Shown piece after piece: positions 26,533 to 34,543 of a stretch of 64,000 nucleotides of DNA. The notes under the pieces are model-generated. The model was given only the letters and a program-made list of their open reading frames with translations, ran no database searches and was not told the DNA's origin. Positions within the stretch are counted from its first letter, which is position 1. Each line of letters opens with the position of its first letter. The position numbers and the translations under genes are program-made. This DNA comes from Azophilus sp965221465 (GTDB lineage: Bacteria > Pseudomonadota > Gammaproteobacteria > Pseudomonadales > Azotimanducaceae), in the NCBI GenBank assembly GCA_965221465.1, contig OZ244892.1, forward strand, positions 3,844,001 to 3,908,000, written 5' to 3'.

Positions 26533-27342
26533 GTGCCCGAGCTGCCGGAAGTCGAGACCACCCGGCGCGGGCTGGAAGACCGGATCGTCGGCCGCACCCT
26601 CCGTTCCTGGGCTGTGCGCAACCCGGCATTGCGCTGGCCAGTCGAAATTCCCCCGCATCTCGAAGGCAGAAAGCTCGTCGCCCTGTCGCGGCGCGGGAAG
26701 TACCTGCTGTTCGAGTTCCCCGAGGACACACTGATCCTGCATCTCGGCATGTCGGGAAGCCTGCGCCTGGCGCCTGCAGGTGCGCTGCCAGGCAAGCACG
26801 ATCACGTCGACCTGGCCTTTTCCGGCGGCCGAACCGTGCGTTTCAACGACCCCCGCCGCTTCGGCAGCGTTCTCTGGTGGCGGCACGGCACGCCGCCGCA
26901 TCGCCTGCTCGAGCACCTGGGCGTCGAACCGCTGACGAGCGAGTTCACCGGAGCCTACCTGAAAGAACGGGCTCGGGGCCGCAAGTTGGCGGTCAAGAAC
27001 TACATCATGAACAACCGCATCGTCGTCGGCGTGGGCAACATCTACGCCGTCGAGTCCCTGTTTCTGGCCGGCATCCGGCCCACCCTGGCCGCCGGCCGGG
27101 TGACGCGCAGGGCGTACGATGCGCTTGTCGCAGCGATCAAGGAAGTGTTGCTGCAGTCACTCGAAGAAGGCGGCACCACCCTGCGGGATTTCGTCAGCAG
27201 CGACGGACGCCCGGGCTACTTCAAGCAGCGGCTGAATGTCTATGACCGGGCCGGCGAACCCTGCCGCCGCTGTGGCACTGCACTGGTGAACCGACGCATC
27301 GGCGGCCGCAGCAGCGTGTATTGCCGAGTTTGTCAGAGCTGA
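26533..27342 (+). CDS. mutM: Formamidopyrimidine-DNA glycosylase
   Basis: Removes 8-oxoguanine and other oxidised purines. The 269-residue product begins (after the start residue) with PELPEVETTRRGL, giving the catalytic Pro and Glu. RRGKYLLFEF supplies the conserved Lys. The helix-two-turn-helix is at GVGNIYAVESLFLAGI, and a C-terminal zinc finger has Cys pairs CRRC and CRVC. The start is a GTG 9 bases after rpmG. The 3' end overlaps the convergent coaD by 10 bases. Confidence 0.97.
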   Translation: MPELPEVETTRRGLEDRIVGRTLRSWAVRNPALRWPVEIPPHLEGRKLVALSRRGKYLLFEFPEDTLILHLGMSGSLRLAPAGALPGKHDHVDLAFSGGRTVRFNDPRRFGSVLWWRHGTPPHRLLEHLGVEPLTSEFTGAYLKERARGRKLAVKNYIMNNRIVVGVGNIYAVESLFLAGIRPTLAAGRVTRRAYDALVAAIKEVLLQSLEEGGTTLRDFVSSDGRPGYFKQRLNVYDRAGEPCRRCGTALVNRRIGGRSSVYCRVCQS

Positions 27343-27812
27343 CCCTGCCCGAGGGAAGCGCGCACCGCCGGGTGCACGAACTTGCTGATGTCGCCGCCGA
27401 GTTCCGCAATCTCCCGCACCAGGGTCGACGAAATGAAGGAACACTCCTTTGATGTCGGCAGAAACACGTACTCGATCTCAGGGTCGAGGGACTGGTTCAT
27501 CTCCGCCATCTGGAACTCGTAATCGAAATCGGTCACCGTGCGCAAGCCGCGCAGGATGAACGAGGTGTTCTTGCTGCGGGCGTAGTCGACGAGCAGGTTG
27601 TTGAAGCCCTCGACGGAAACCCGGTCGCCAAACTCGGCGAGGACCGTTTTGCAGAGGGCAATGCGGTCCGCGAGATGGGTGCTGGGATCCTTCTGAGCCG
27701 AGGTGCCGATGGCCAGTATCACGTGATCGAACAGGTTGAGAGCCCGCCCGACGAGGTCGGTGTGCCCGTTGGTAATCGGGTTGAACGAGCCGGGATAGAC
27801 GACGACTGACAT
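27333..27812 (-). CDS. coaD: Phosphopantetheine adenylyltransferase
   Basis: Penultimate step of CoA synthesis. The 159-residue product has the nucleotidyltransferase motif NPITNGH (TNGH at 14-17), the pantetheine loop SFILRGLRTVTDFDYEFQMA and the ISSTLVREIA motif. ATG 27812 is preferred over an upstream ATG at 27827 because VVVYPGSF is the canonical N-terminus. Confidence 0.97.
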   Translation of the reverse strand: MSVVVYPGSFNPITNGHTDLVGRALNLFDHVILAIGTSAQKDPSTHLADRIALCKTVLAEFGDRVSVEGFNNLLVDYARSKNTSFILRGLRTVTDFDYEFQMAEMNQSLDPEIEYVFLPTSKECSFISSTLVREIAELGGDISKFVHPAVRASLGQGQL

Positions 27813-27869
27813 TGCTGTTCCGTTCATCCACAGGGTCGGACAGGACGGGCCGCGATGGTAACGGCAGGC

Positions 27870-28418
27870 TCAAGGTGAGGCAAGGAGCCCGAAGCGGGTG
27901 TCCCCAACCGTCGACTCTTTCAGAATCCGCCAACCTTCCGTCTCGATGCTGCCTCGTCTGTCGAGTTCGAAATACACCCGGGCGCCCCGGCGCAGAGACG
28001 CACAGGTGTGCAAGGCGTCGAGCGCCGGGCCGAGGAGATTTGAGGCGAACGGTGGGTCGAGAAACACGATGTCCCATGCCGCCGCCTGTTCCCGGAGGAA
28101 CGAGACTGCCGATTGTCGTCGAATGGTGCAGTTTCCTGCCCCGAGCCGTTCGGCGTTTCGGTACAGCGCCTTGATCGCACGACGGTTGTTGTCGACGAGC
28201 ACGGTACTCTGCGCACCGCGGGAAAGCGCCTCGAAGCCGAGCGCACCGCTGCCCGCGAAGAGGTCGAGGCAGTCGCGGCCCTCGATCTCGCCGGCCAGCC
28301 AGTTGAAGAGCGTTTCCCGCGCCCTGCCGAGCGTGGGGCGTGCGGTCGCGTTGGCGGGCACCTTCAGCTTTCGCCCTTTCCACAGACCGCCGATAATGCG
28401 CACTTCGTTTCTGGTCAT
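27870..28418 (-). CDS. rsmD: 16S rRNA (guanine(966)-N(2))-methyltransferase
   Basis: Methylates G966 of 16S rRNA. The 182-residue protein has the N-terminal RIIGGLWKGRKL, the AdoMet site DLFAGSGALGFEALSRGA and the catalytic DPPFASN (DPPF/Y motif). It is divergent from ftsY, with a palindromic repeat between, and 57 bases upstream of coaD. Confidence 0.95.
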   Translation of the reverse strand: MTRNEVRIIGGLWKGRKLKVPANATARPTLGRARETLFNWLAGEIEGRDCLDLFAGSGALGFEALSRGAQSTVLVDNNRRAIKALYRNAERLGAGNCTIRRQSAVSFLREQAAAWDIVFLDPPFASNLLGPALDALHTCASLRRGARVYFELDRRGSIETEGWRILKESTVGDTRFGLLASP

Positions 28419-28443
28419 GCAGTCGATGTTCCAATCCGTTTAC

Positions 28444-28526
28444 CCGCAAATCCCACCAATTCTCGTCGCGAGGGCGCAGGGCGAGTGCATCGGCGTCCGC
28501 AGCAGGTAGTTGGTGAGATATGCGGC
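28444..28526 (-). repeat. Palindromic repeat family 1, copy R3 (full length)
   Basis: The best full-length copy. The outer 18 bases pair well (CCGCAAATCCCACCAATT against AGTTGGTGAGATATGCGG) around an interior with TCGCGAGGGCGCAGGGCGAG and CGGCGTCCGCAGCAGG. It lies in the divergent gap between rsmD and ftsY and so in the leader of both genes. Confidence 0.85.
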
Positions 28527-28563
28527 TTAGAGACCCGAGCAGCCGAGCCGACGATGGAGGGCC

Positions 28564-29532
28564 ATGTTGAGCGATCCGGCGCGGAAAAACGAGGGGCCGA
28601 TCTGGCAGCGCCTGAAGCAGGGCCTTGGCAAGACCCGCGGCCGTCTTGCCGAAGGCGTCGGCAATCTGCTGCTCGGAGAGCGCCGGATCGACGAGGACAT
28701 TCTGGAAGAACTGGAAACGGCGCTGCTCTTGACGGACGCGGGCGTCGATGCCACGCAACAGATCGTCGGAGAGCTTTCAGCCCGGGTGAAACGCAGGGCC
28801 TTGAACGACACGGTCGCGCTGCACCGGGCTCTCGGAGCGTTGTTGAAGGAAAAACTGGCGCCGTTGCAGAAACCGTTCGAAGTGGGGACGTCCCGCCCCT
28901 TTGTGCTGCTGTTCGTCGGCGTCAACGGTGCGGGCAAGACCACCACGATCGGCAAGCTGGCCAGTCGTCTGCAGGGGGACGGGCTATCGGTGCTGCTGGC
29001 TGCGGGCGACACGTTCAGGGCGGCTGCCGTGCAACAACTGCAGGCCTGGGGGGAACGCAACGGCGTCGCTGTCATCGCCCAGAGCCAGGGTGCGGACAGT
29101 GCGTCGGTTCTCTACGATGCGGTGCACGCCGCCCGGGCTCGCGGTTTCGATGTGCTGCTCGCGGATACGGCCGGCCGCCTGCAGGCCAGAATCAACCTCA
29201 TGGAGGAGTTGAGAAAGATCCGCCGGGTGGTGGAGCGCCTCGATGCTTCGGCGCCCCATGAAGTATTGCTCGTCCTCGATGGCGGCAGCGGCCAGAACGC
29301 CCTCGGACAGGTAGCGGAGTTCGATGCGGCAGTCGGCGTCACCGGAATCGTCATCACCAAGCTCGACGGCAGCGCCCGGGCCGGGGTGGTCTTCGCCATC
29401 GCCGAGCAGCTTCGACGGGCGGGCCGGACGATTCCGGTGTATTTCATCGGCGTCGGCGAGGGGCAGGACGATCTGCGCCCATTCGATGCGGACGCCTTCG
29501 TCGATGCGTTGCTCGCGCCCGACCAGCCCTGA
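28564..29532 (+). CDS. ftsY: Signal recognition particle receptor FtsY
   Basis: The SRP receptor GTPase that docks ribosomes at the inner membrane. The 322-residue product has the N domain (about 15-105), the G1 motif GVNGAGKTTTIGKLA (from 119), the insertion-box DTFRAAA (149-155), DTAGRLQ and TKLDGSARAG. The acidic A domain of E. coli FtsY is absent, as in many other bacteria. ftsE follows after 8 bases. Confidence 0.97.
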   Translation: MLSDPARKNEGPIWQRLKQGLGKTRGRLAEGVGNLLLGERRIDEDILEELETALLLTDAGVDATQQIVGELSARVKRRALNDTVALHRALGALLKEKLAPLQKPFEVGTSRPFVLLFVGVNGAGKTTTIGKLASRLQGDGLSVLLAAGDTFRAAAVQQLQAWGERNGVAVIAQSQGADSASVLYDAVHAARARGFDVLLADTAGRLQARINLMEELRKIRRVVERLDASAPHEVLLVLDGGSGQNALGQVAEFDAAVGVTGIVITKLDGSARAGVVFAIAEQLRRAGRTIPVYFIGVGEGQDDLRPFDADAFVDALLAPDQP

Positions 29533-29540
29533 GAGGCGCA

Positions 29541-30227
29541 ATGGGACGAATCGAATTCCAAAGCGTGCTGAAGCGTTTCGACAATGGGTTCGAGGCGTTG
29601 CGTGACGTCTCCCTGTCCTTCGAGGATGGGTCGATGACGTTTCTCACGGGCCATTCGGGCGCCGGCAAGACCACATTCCTGAAACTGCTGCTCTGCCTCG
29701 ACCGGCCGACCCGGGGCCGGATTCTCGTCAACGGCGTCGACCTCGGGCGTCTCCGGGCAAGGGGCCTGTCCTGGTATCGCCAGGGGCTAGGCGCGGTGTT
29801 TCAGGACCATCATCTGCTGACGGCGCAGTCCGTGTTCGACAACGTTGCCCTGCCCCTGCGCGTCGCGGGCATGCGTGAGCGAGACGTCGGCCGGCGCGTA
29901 CGGGCGGCGCTCACCCGGGTGGGGTTGTTGGAGCGGGAATCGATGCTGCCGGTGCAGTTGTCCACCGGCGAGCAGCAACGAGTGGGAATTGCCCGGGCGG
30001 TGGTCATCCGCCCCCGCGTCCTGATTGCCGACGAGCCCACGGGCAATCTCGACCCGGCGCTTTCCCGGGATATCATGACGCTCTTCCAGCAATTCAATCA
30101 GGTGGGCGCCACGGTCATCGTCGCCAGCCACGATCTGCAACTCATCGGCAGTCTCGATCACCGCATCGTCGAACTGTCCCATGGTTCCATCGTCCGGGAT
30201 ATCCGGCCGACCCCCGGCAGTGCGTGA
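29541..30227 (+). CDS. ftsE: Cell division ATP-binding protein FtsE
   Basis: The ATPase of the FtsEX complex that activates septal peptidoglycan hydrolases. The 228-residue product has Walker A GHSGAGKT (37-44), Q-loop VFQDHHLL, an ABC signature LSTGEQQRV (canonical LSGGEQQRV, with Thr for the first Gly) and Walker B VLIADEPTGNLD. Operon with ftsY and ftsX. Confidence 0.96.
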   Translation: MGRIEFQSVLKRFDNGFEALRDVSLSFEDGSMTFLTGHSGAGKTTFLKLLLCLDRPTRGRILVNGVDLGRLRARGLSWYRQGLGAVFQDHHLLTAQSVFDNVALPLRVAGMRERDVGRRVRAALTRVGLLERESMLPVQLSTGEQQRVGIARAVVIRPRVLIADEPTGNLDPALSRDIMTLFQQFNQVGATVIVASHDLQLIGSLDHRIVELSHGSIVRDIRPTPGSA

Positions 30228-30312
30228 AGGGGCGAGGAGCCGGCTCGACCGGATAGCAGCGCCCGGTTGCCGGATCGGTTCGACAGGTTGATCTCGGAAC
30301 ACGAGGCACGGC

Positions 30313-31281
30313 ATGGCTGAGCGCAGCAATCGGATGGGGCGCAGGGCGCCGAAGCCTCCCTGGCCCCGACCGTCGATTCGCGGCAGGTGGCGGCGAGACC
30401 ACCTTCGCGTGGCCCGCGACTCCATGCGCCATGTTTCGCGCCGGCTCGCCGCCACCTTGCTCGCCTGGCTGCTGGTCGGCATCGCACTGGCATTGCCGGC
30501 GGCCCTGTTCCTGGTGCAGTCCGGCCTGTCGGAACTTGGCAGCCGCTGGGACCATCGGCCGGGGCTCTCCATCTATTTCGAGCCGGGAACCAGTCCGGAC
30601 GCACTGGCCGGCGTGTTGCGCAAGGAACCCGGCGTCGATCGGGTGGATGTGACGACACAGGAAGATGCGCTCGAGGAATTCGGCGCCCAGGGACAGTTTG
30701 CCGATGCGCTGGCTGTGCTCGAGACCAACCCCTTGCCGGCATCGCTGCGGCTGGTGCCGGTTGAGGGAGCGCCGCCGACGGACCTCGACAGGCTCGCCGA
30801 ACTGGCCGGGCGGCATCCGGGGGTGGTGGAAGTCGCTGTCGAGAGAACCTGGCTGGAACGGGTGTCGACCGCTGCCGAGGTGGCCCGCCGGCTCGGCACG
30901 ATTCTCGGGGCGTTGTTCGCGCTCGGAGCCGTCACGATTACAGCCACCTCGGTTCGGCTGGCTATCGAGGCGCGCCTCGAGGAACTCAAGGTCATGAAGC
31001 TGGTCGGCGCCAGCGATGCGCAGGTGCGGCGGCCGTTTCTGTACCTTGGCATGTTGTATGGCCTGGGCGGCGGCGTGCTGGCGGCGATGATTCTGAGTGT
31101 CGGATTGACAGCCGTGCAGGCGCCGCTGGCCGATCTTCTCGGCAGCTTCGAGGTGCCATTCGCACCGGCGGCATTCAATATCCGCTTTCTGGCCATGTTG
31201 CTCGGCACCGGCACGGTGCTTGGCATGACCGGGGCGGTTCTCGCAGTCAGGCAGCGGCGGGCCAGCCTGGATATCCTCTGA
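30313..31281 (+). CDS. ftsX: Cell division protein FtsX
   Basis: The membrane partner of FtsE. The 322-residue product has a basic N-terminal tail, TM1 at about 50-70 (LAATLLAWLLVGIALALPAA), a periplasmic domain at about 75-195, and three more helices at about 200-310 with the EELKVMKLVGAS cytoplasmic loop of the MacB/FtsX fold. There is an 85-base gap after ftsE. Alternative starts inside the basic tail are possible. Confidence 0.95.
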   Translation: MAERSNRMGRRAPKPPWPRPSIRGRWRRDHLRVARDSMRHVSRRLAATLLAWLLVGIALALPAALFLVQSGLSELGSRWDHRPGLSIYFEPGTSPDALAGVLRKEPGVDRVDVTTQEDALEEFGAQGQFADALAVLETNPLPASLRLVPVEGAPPTDLDRLAELAGRHPGVVEVAVERTWLERVSTAAEVARRLGTILGALFALGAVTITATSVRLAIEARLEELKVMKLVGASDAQVRRPFLYLGMLYGLGGGVLAAMILSVGLTAVQAPLADLLGSFEVPFAPAAFNIRFLAMLLGTGTVLGMTGAVLAVRQRRASLDIL

Positions 31282-31395
31282 TGCCATGGCGCGCCGCCGG
31301 CCCGGATGTTGCTCGACCGCCGTCGGTCGGGGCGGTGTCACAGGTGAGGGTTGAAGTTTCGGATTCAGGCCCAAGATACAAGGGAGATGGAACAT

Positions 31396-31415
31396 CTTGA
31401 CCGATGTGCGGGTCA
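31396..31415. promoter_or_regulatory. Dyad TTGACC-N8-GGTCAA in the rpoH leader
   Basis: A perfect 6-base inverted repeat with 8 bases between the halves, about 95 bases upstream of the CIRCE element. It looks like an operator, or a -35 box embedded in one. The factor is unknown. Confidence 0.35.
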
Positions 31416-31509
31416 ATACTAGAGACCAGTGCCCTGTCCCAAAGGGGCAGCACAGCAGGCAAGGGCGCACCGGGCTGCTTCTTGCATGCCGGGCGGCGTC
31501 AGCGACGCG

Positions 31510-31536
31510 TTAGCACTCGAATGTCGAGAGTGCTAA
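31510..31536. promoter_or_regulatory. CIRCE element (HrcA operator) upstream of rpoH
   Basis: The sequence TTAGCACTC, nine bases, GAGTGCTAA is an exact match to the CIRCE consensus bound by the heat-shock repressor HrcA. It lies about 110 bases before the rpoH start, in the ftsX-rpoH gap. CIRCE normally controls groESL and dnaK/hrcA; its place here predicts HrcA repression of the sigma-32 gene. Confidence 0.93.
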
Positions 31537-31646
31537 ACTGCGCCGCAGAGCGCAGGATGGCCCCTGGCCTTGCATGCATCCGGAGATTCAGGATGACAAT
31601 GCGGCCGGTGCCGGCCGATACAGTGGAGTGAGTGGCAGGAAAGCCG

Positions 31647-32534
31647 ATGTCAACGAACATTTTGTCGATGGACAGCTTGTCGCCGGGACGCGACCTCGCG
31701 AGTTACGTGCAGACCGTGAGTGCGTTCCCCATTCTCTCGGCCGAGGAAGAAAAAGCCCTGGCCGAGCGCTTCTATTACGAGAACGACCTCGACGCCGCCC
31801 GCGAACTGGTGCTCTGCCACCTGCGCTTCGTCGTGCATCTGGCGCGTTCTTATCAGGGCTACGGCCTGCCCCAGGCCGATCTCATCCAGGAAGGCAACGT
31901 CGGGCTGATGAAGGCCGTCAAGCGGTTCAATCCTGAAGTCGGCGTACGCCTGGTGTCGTTTGCCGTTCACTGGATCAAGGCGGAAATGCACGAATTCATC
32001 CTGCGCAACTGGCGCATCGTCAAGGTCGCCACCACCAAGGCACAGCGCAAGCTGTTCTTCAATCTGCGCAGCGCCAAGAAACGCCTGGCGTGGCTGACGC
32101 AGGAGGAGACCGAGGCGGTTGCCGGCGAACTCGGCGTACCGCCCGAGGAAGTCGCGCGCATGGAAAGCCGGCTGGCCGGGACGGACCTCGCCTTCGACGG
32201 CTACGATTCGGACGACGGCGAGAGCAACGCACCGGTGCACTATCTGCCCGGCGAGGGGCTGGCTGGCGCCGACCCTGCGGAACTCGTTGCCGCCGAGAAC
32301 TGGTCCGAGACATCCGGCGAACTGCTGCAAGCGGCTATCGCCGAACTGGACGACCGAAGCCGCGCGATCATCGCGGAACGCTGGCTATCCGAGAAAAAGG
32401 CGACACTCGCGGAATTGGCCGAACGCTACGGGGTGTCCGCAGAACGAATCCGTCAGCTCGAACGTAACGCCATGAAAAAGATCAAGGCGAGCTTCCTCGA
32501 CGGCCCCGTGTCCGAGGACCTGATCGCCGCCTGA
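31647..32534 (+). CDS. rpoH: RNA polymerase heat-shock sigma factor RpoH (sigma-32)
   Basis: Directs RNA polymerase to heat-shock promoters. The 295-residue product has region 2 (LRFVVHLARSYQGYGLPQADLIQEGNVGLM, split over 2.1-2.2; VSFAVHWIKAEMHEFILRNW in 2.3-2.4), the diagnostic RpoH box QRKLFFNLR (133-141) and region 4.2 (ERYGVSAERIRQLERNAMKKI). ATG 31647 has AGGAAA 6 bases upstream. A CIRCE operator in the leader suggests HrcA control in addition to whatever post-transcriptional control exists. Confidence 0.97.
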   Translation: MSTNILSMDSLSPGRDLASYVQTVSAFPILSAEEEKALAERFYYENDLDAARELVLCHLRFVVHLARSYQGYGLPQADLIQEGNVGLMKAVKRFNPEVGVRLVSFAVHWIKAEMHEFILRNWRIVKVATTKAQRKLFFNLRSAKKRLAWLTQEETEAVAGELGVPPEEVARMESRLAGTDLAFDGYDSDDGESNAPVHYLPGEGLAGADPAELVAAENWSETSGELLQAAIAELDDRSRAIIAERWLSEKKATLAELAERYGVSAERIRQLERNAMKKIKASFLDGPVSEDLIAA

Positions 32535-32566
32535 GCCAGCGCACCTACATCCGCCGCCGGGGACGC

Positions 32567-33172
32567 ATGACCCGGGGTCAACACCGGGCGCTCGACACCC
32601 TTTCCGACCTTTACGTCGTCGATCCACAGCCTGGGGACTGGTCCCGGACATTCGGGCGCGCGGCTCCCATGGGCATCGAGATCGGCTTCGGCATGGGCCA
32701 GGCGCTCCTGGACTGGGCCGCCGAGAACCCGCAGACGAATCTGGTTGGCATCGAAATCTACGAACCGGGTATCGGCGCCCTGCTCGCCGGCATCGAGCGC
32801 CGGGAGTTGTCGAACGTGCGCGTGCTGCGCGGCGATGCCGAAGCGCTCCTGGAGGCGAAATTCCAATCTGCGAGCATTGCGGAAGCTCGAATCTGGTTCC
32901 CCGACCCCTGGCCCAAGAAACGCCATCACAAGCGGCGCCTGATTCGGCCGGCGTTCGCGGCGTCGATGGCCGACCGCCTGGCCCCCGGCGGCGCGCTGCG
33001 TATCGCGACCGACTGGGCGCCTTACGCCGAGTGGATTGCGGATGTGCTCGACGCCGAGCGCTCCCTGGAACCCGCGGCGGGCGTGAGCGACCGTCCGGAA
33101 ACCCGTTTCGAGGCGCGTGGCCGACGGCTCGGCCACGCAATTCGCGAATTCCACTATCGAAGGAAGAACTGA
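32567..33172 (+). CDS. trmB: tRNA (guanine(46)-N(7))-methyltransferase
   Basis: Makes m7G46 in tRNA. The 201 residues from the ATG at 32567 hold the AdoMet loop GIEIGFGMGQALLDWA, the catalytic block RIWFPDPWPKKRHHKRRL and PETRFEARGRRLGHAI. Family members begin about 12 residues earlier with RSxVLRxGRMT. That part is encoded just upstream here (TYIRRRGRMTRGQ) and would be included if a CTG at 32531, overlapping the rpoH stop, is the real start. The 3' end overlaps convergent hemW by 19 bases. Confidence 0.93.
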   Translation: MTRGQHRALDTLSDLYVVDPQPGDWSRTFGRAAPMGIEIGFGMGQALLDWAAENPQTNLVGIEIYEPGIGALLAGIERRELSNVRVLRGDAEALLEAKFQSASIAEARIWFPDPWPKKRHHKRRLIRPAFAASMADRLAPGGALRIATDWAPYAEWIADVLDAERSLEPAAGVSDRPETRFEARGRRLGHAIREFHYRRKN

Positions 33173-34365
33173 ACGAGCGCGTCGAGGTGCTGCAAGCCGT
33201 GGGGCGTGGCGGCAATTCGGTCGCTTTCGGTCAGGCCGAGCGCGGTGGTCTTCTGCCAGACGGCTTCCACCCTCTCCCAGGAGAGCCCGGTGCGGGATTC
33301 GAACAGACTCTGCTCGGCGCCCTCGACAAGGCGGAGCACGTTCATCATGAATTCCCCCGGCACATCTTCAGGACTCACCCGAAACGTGTCGGTGTGGCAG
33401 GGGTTTTCGAGATACAGGCGCGGCTGCCGGGGGTTGCGGGTGCGCAAGGTTTGATGCCGGGGAGCTCGTGCGTGTTTTGCCTGATGCGGGGTGCCGAAGG
33501 TCGCTTCTGTCGGAGCCTCGCGATCTTCGTAACCGGCTCCACGGGGCCGAGCCGTTGTCGCACCCAGTTTGCCGTGTGCACCGGCTCCGAGCCCGATGTA
33601 GTCGCCGAATGTCCAGTACACCAGGTTGTGCAGACAGGCGGCGCCTGGCCGGGCGTAAGCGGATATCTCGTAACGGGCGAATCCTGCCTGGCGGAGCAGC
33701 GTGCGCCCGGCGTCTTCCATATCGGCAATCGCGTCCTCGCCGGGGATGCCGGCAGGCGTACGCCGGGCAAATTCGGTCCGGGGTTCGATGGTCAGTTGAT
33801 ACCAGCTCAGATGTTCCGGAGACAGGGCAAGAGCCGCCTGCAGATCGGTCAGGGCCTCGTCGATCGACTGCCCCGGCAACCCGTACATGATGTCGAGGTT
33901 GATGTTGTCGAACCCGCCGCGGCGGGCTGCTTCGATGCAGGCTCGGGTGTCGTCCGGGCCGTGAATGCGCCCGAGACGCTGCAACGATACCGATGAGAAC
34001 GACTGGGCTCCGATCGAAAGGCGAGTGATGCCGGCGTCGCGATAGCCGGTCAGTTCACCCCGTTCTGCCGCGCCCGGGTTGGCTTCCATGGTGATCTCGG
34101 CGCCGTCGCGCAGGTAGGGGCGCAGAGTCGCGATGAGCATTTCCATGGCCTTCGCGGAAAACAGGCTCGGTGTTCCGCCCCCGAAAAAGACGCTGTCGAA
34201 CGGCCGGTTTTCCACCGCGCTTCCAGCACCGATACGATGCAGAAACTCGGCCTGCAAGGCGCGGACGTAGGCATCTTCCTGAAGCTCGCCGCCCAGGGGA
34301 TGGGAATTGAAATCGCAGTACGGACACTTTTTCACACACCAGGGGAAGTGCACGTAGAGGCCCAA
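33154..34365 (-). CDS. hemW: HemW-type radical-SAM protein (heme chaperone)
   Basis: HemW binds and delivers heme; it was formerly called a coproporphyrinogen oxidase homologue. The product has the cluster motif CVKKCPYCDFN (Cys10, 14, 17 from the TTG at 34365), FGGGTPSLFS, ITMEANPG, GAQSFSSVSLQRLGRIH and HNLVYWTFGDYIGLGAGAHGKL (HNxxYW is diagnostic). Between GAHGKL and RTRNPRQPRLYL there are about 35 extra Arg/Ala/Thr-rich residues (roughly 269-306). The reading frame stays open upstream through a palindromic repeat, so the true start may lie beyond it. It follows rdgB on the same strand. Confidence 0.92.
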   Translation of the reverse strand: MGLYVHFPWCVKKCPYCDFNSHPLGGELQEDAYVRALQAEFLHRIGAGSAVENRPFDSVFFGGGTPSLFSAKAMEMLIATLRPYLRDGAEITMEANPGAAERGELTGYRDAGITRLSIGAQSFSSVSLQRLGRIHGPDDTRACIEAARRGGFDNINLDIMYGLPGQSIDEALTDLQAALALSPEHLSWYQLTIEPRTEFARRTPAGIPGEDAIADMEDAGRTLLRQAGFARYEISAYARPGAACLHNLVYWTFGDYIGLGAGAHGKLGATTARPRGAGYEDREAPTEATFGTPHQAKHARAPRHQTLRTRNPRQPRLYLENPCHTDTFRVSPEDVPGEFMMNVLRLVEGAEQSLFESRTGLSWERVEAVWQKTTALGLTESDRIAATPHGLQHLDALVQFFLR

Positions 34366-34366
34366 C

Positions 34367-34443
34367 CCGCATCCGTCACCAACTTTCGTTGCGAGAGCCA
34401 GTGCGTCGGCGTCCGCTGCACGAAGTTGGTGACGGGTGCGGGC
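34367..34443 (-). repeat. Palindromic repeat family 1, copy R4, abutting hemW
   Basis: Arms CCCGCATCCGTCACCAACTT and AAGTTGGTGACGGGTGCGGG enclose TCGTTGCGAGAGC and CGGCGTCCGCTGC. On the hemW strand the repeat is free of stops and reads TRHQLRAADADALALATKVG directly into the hemW N-terminus. Confidence 0.8.
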
Positions 34444-34543
34444 TGGATCCGGCGGCCGTTCAACGCTTCCGCGACTCACGGCGGCAGTGGGGCGATTCTC
34501 CCCGCCGGTCCGCTGCTGAACGGCGCCCATACCGCACCTTCCT

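Noticed and set aside
24107..26731. 874-codon frame on the minus strand opposite the SulP gene, rpmB and rpmG
   Set aside because: It runs across several real genes on the other strand; the sequence is typical of a high-GC antisense frame.
27478..28758. 426-codon minus-strand frame running through repeat R3, rsmD and coaD
   Set aside because: It shows only that the repeat is free of stops in this frame; the two real genes lie in other frames.
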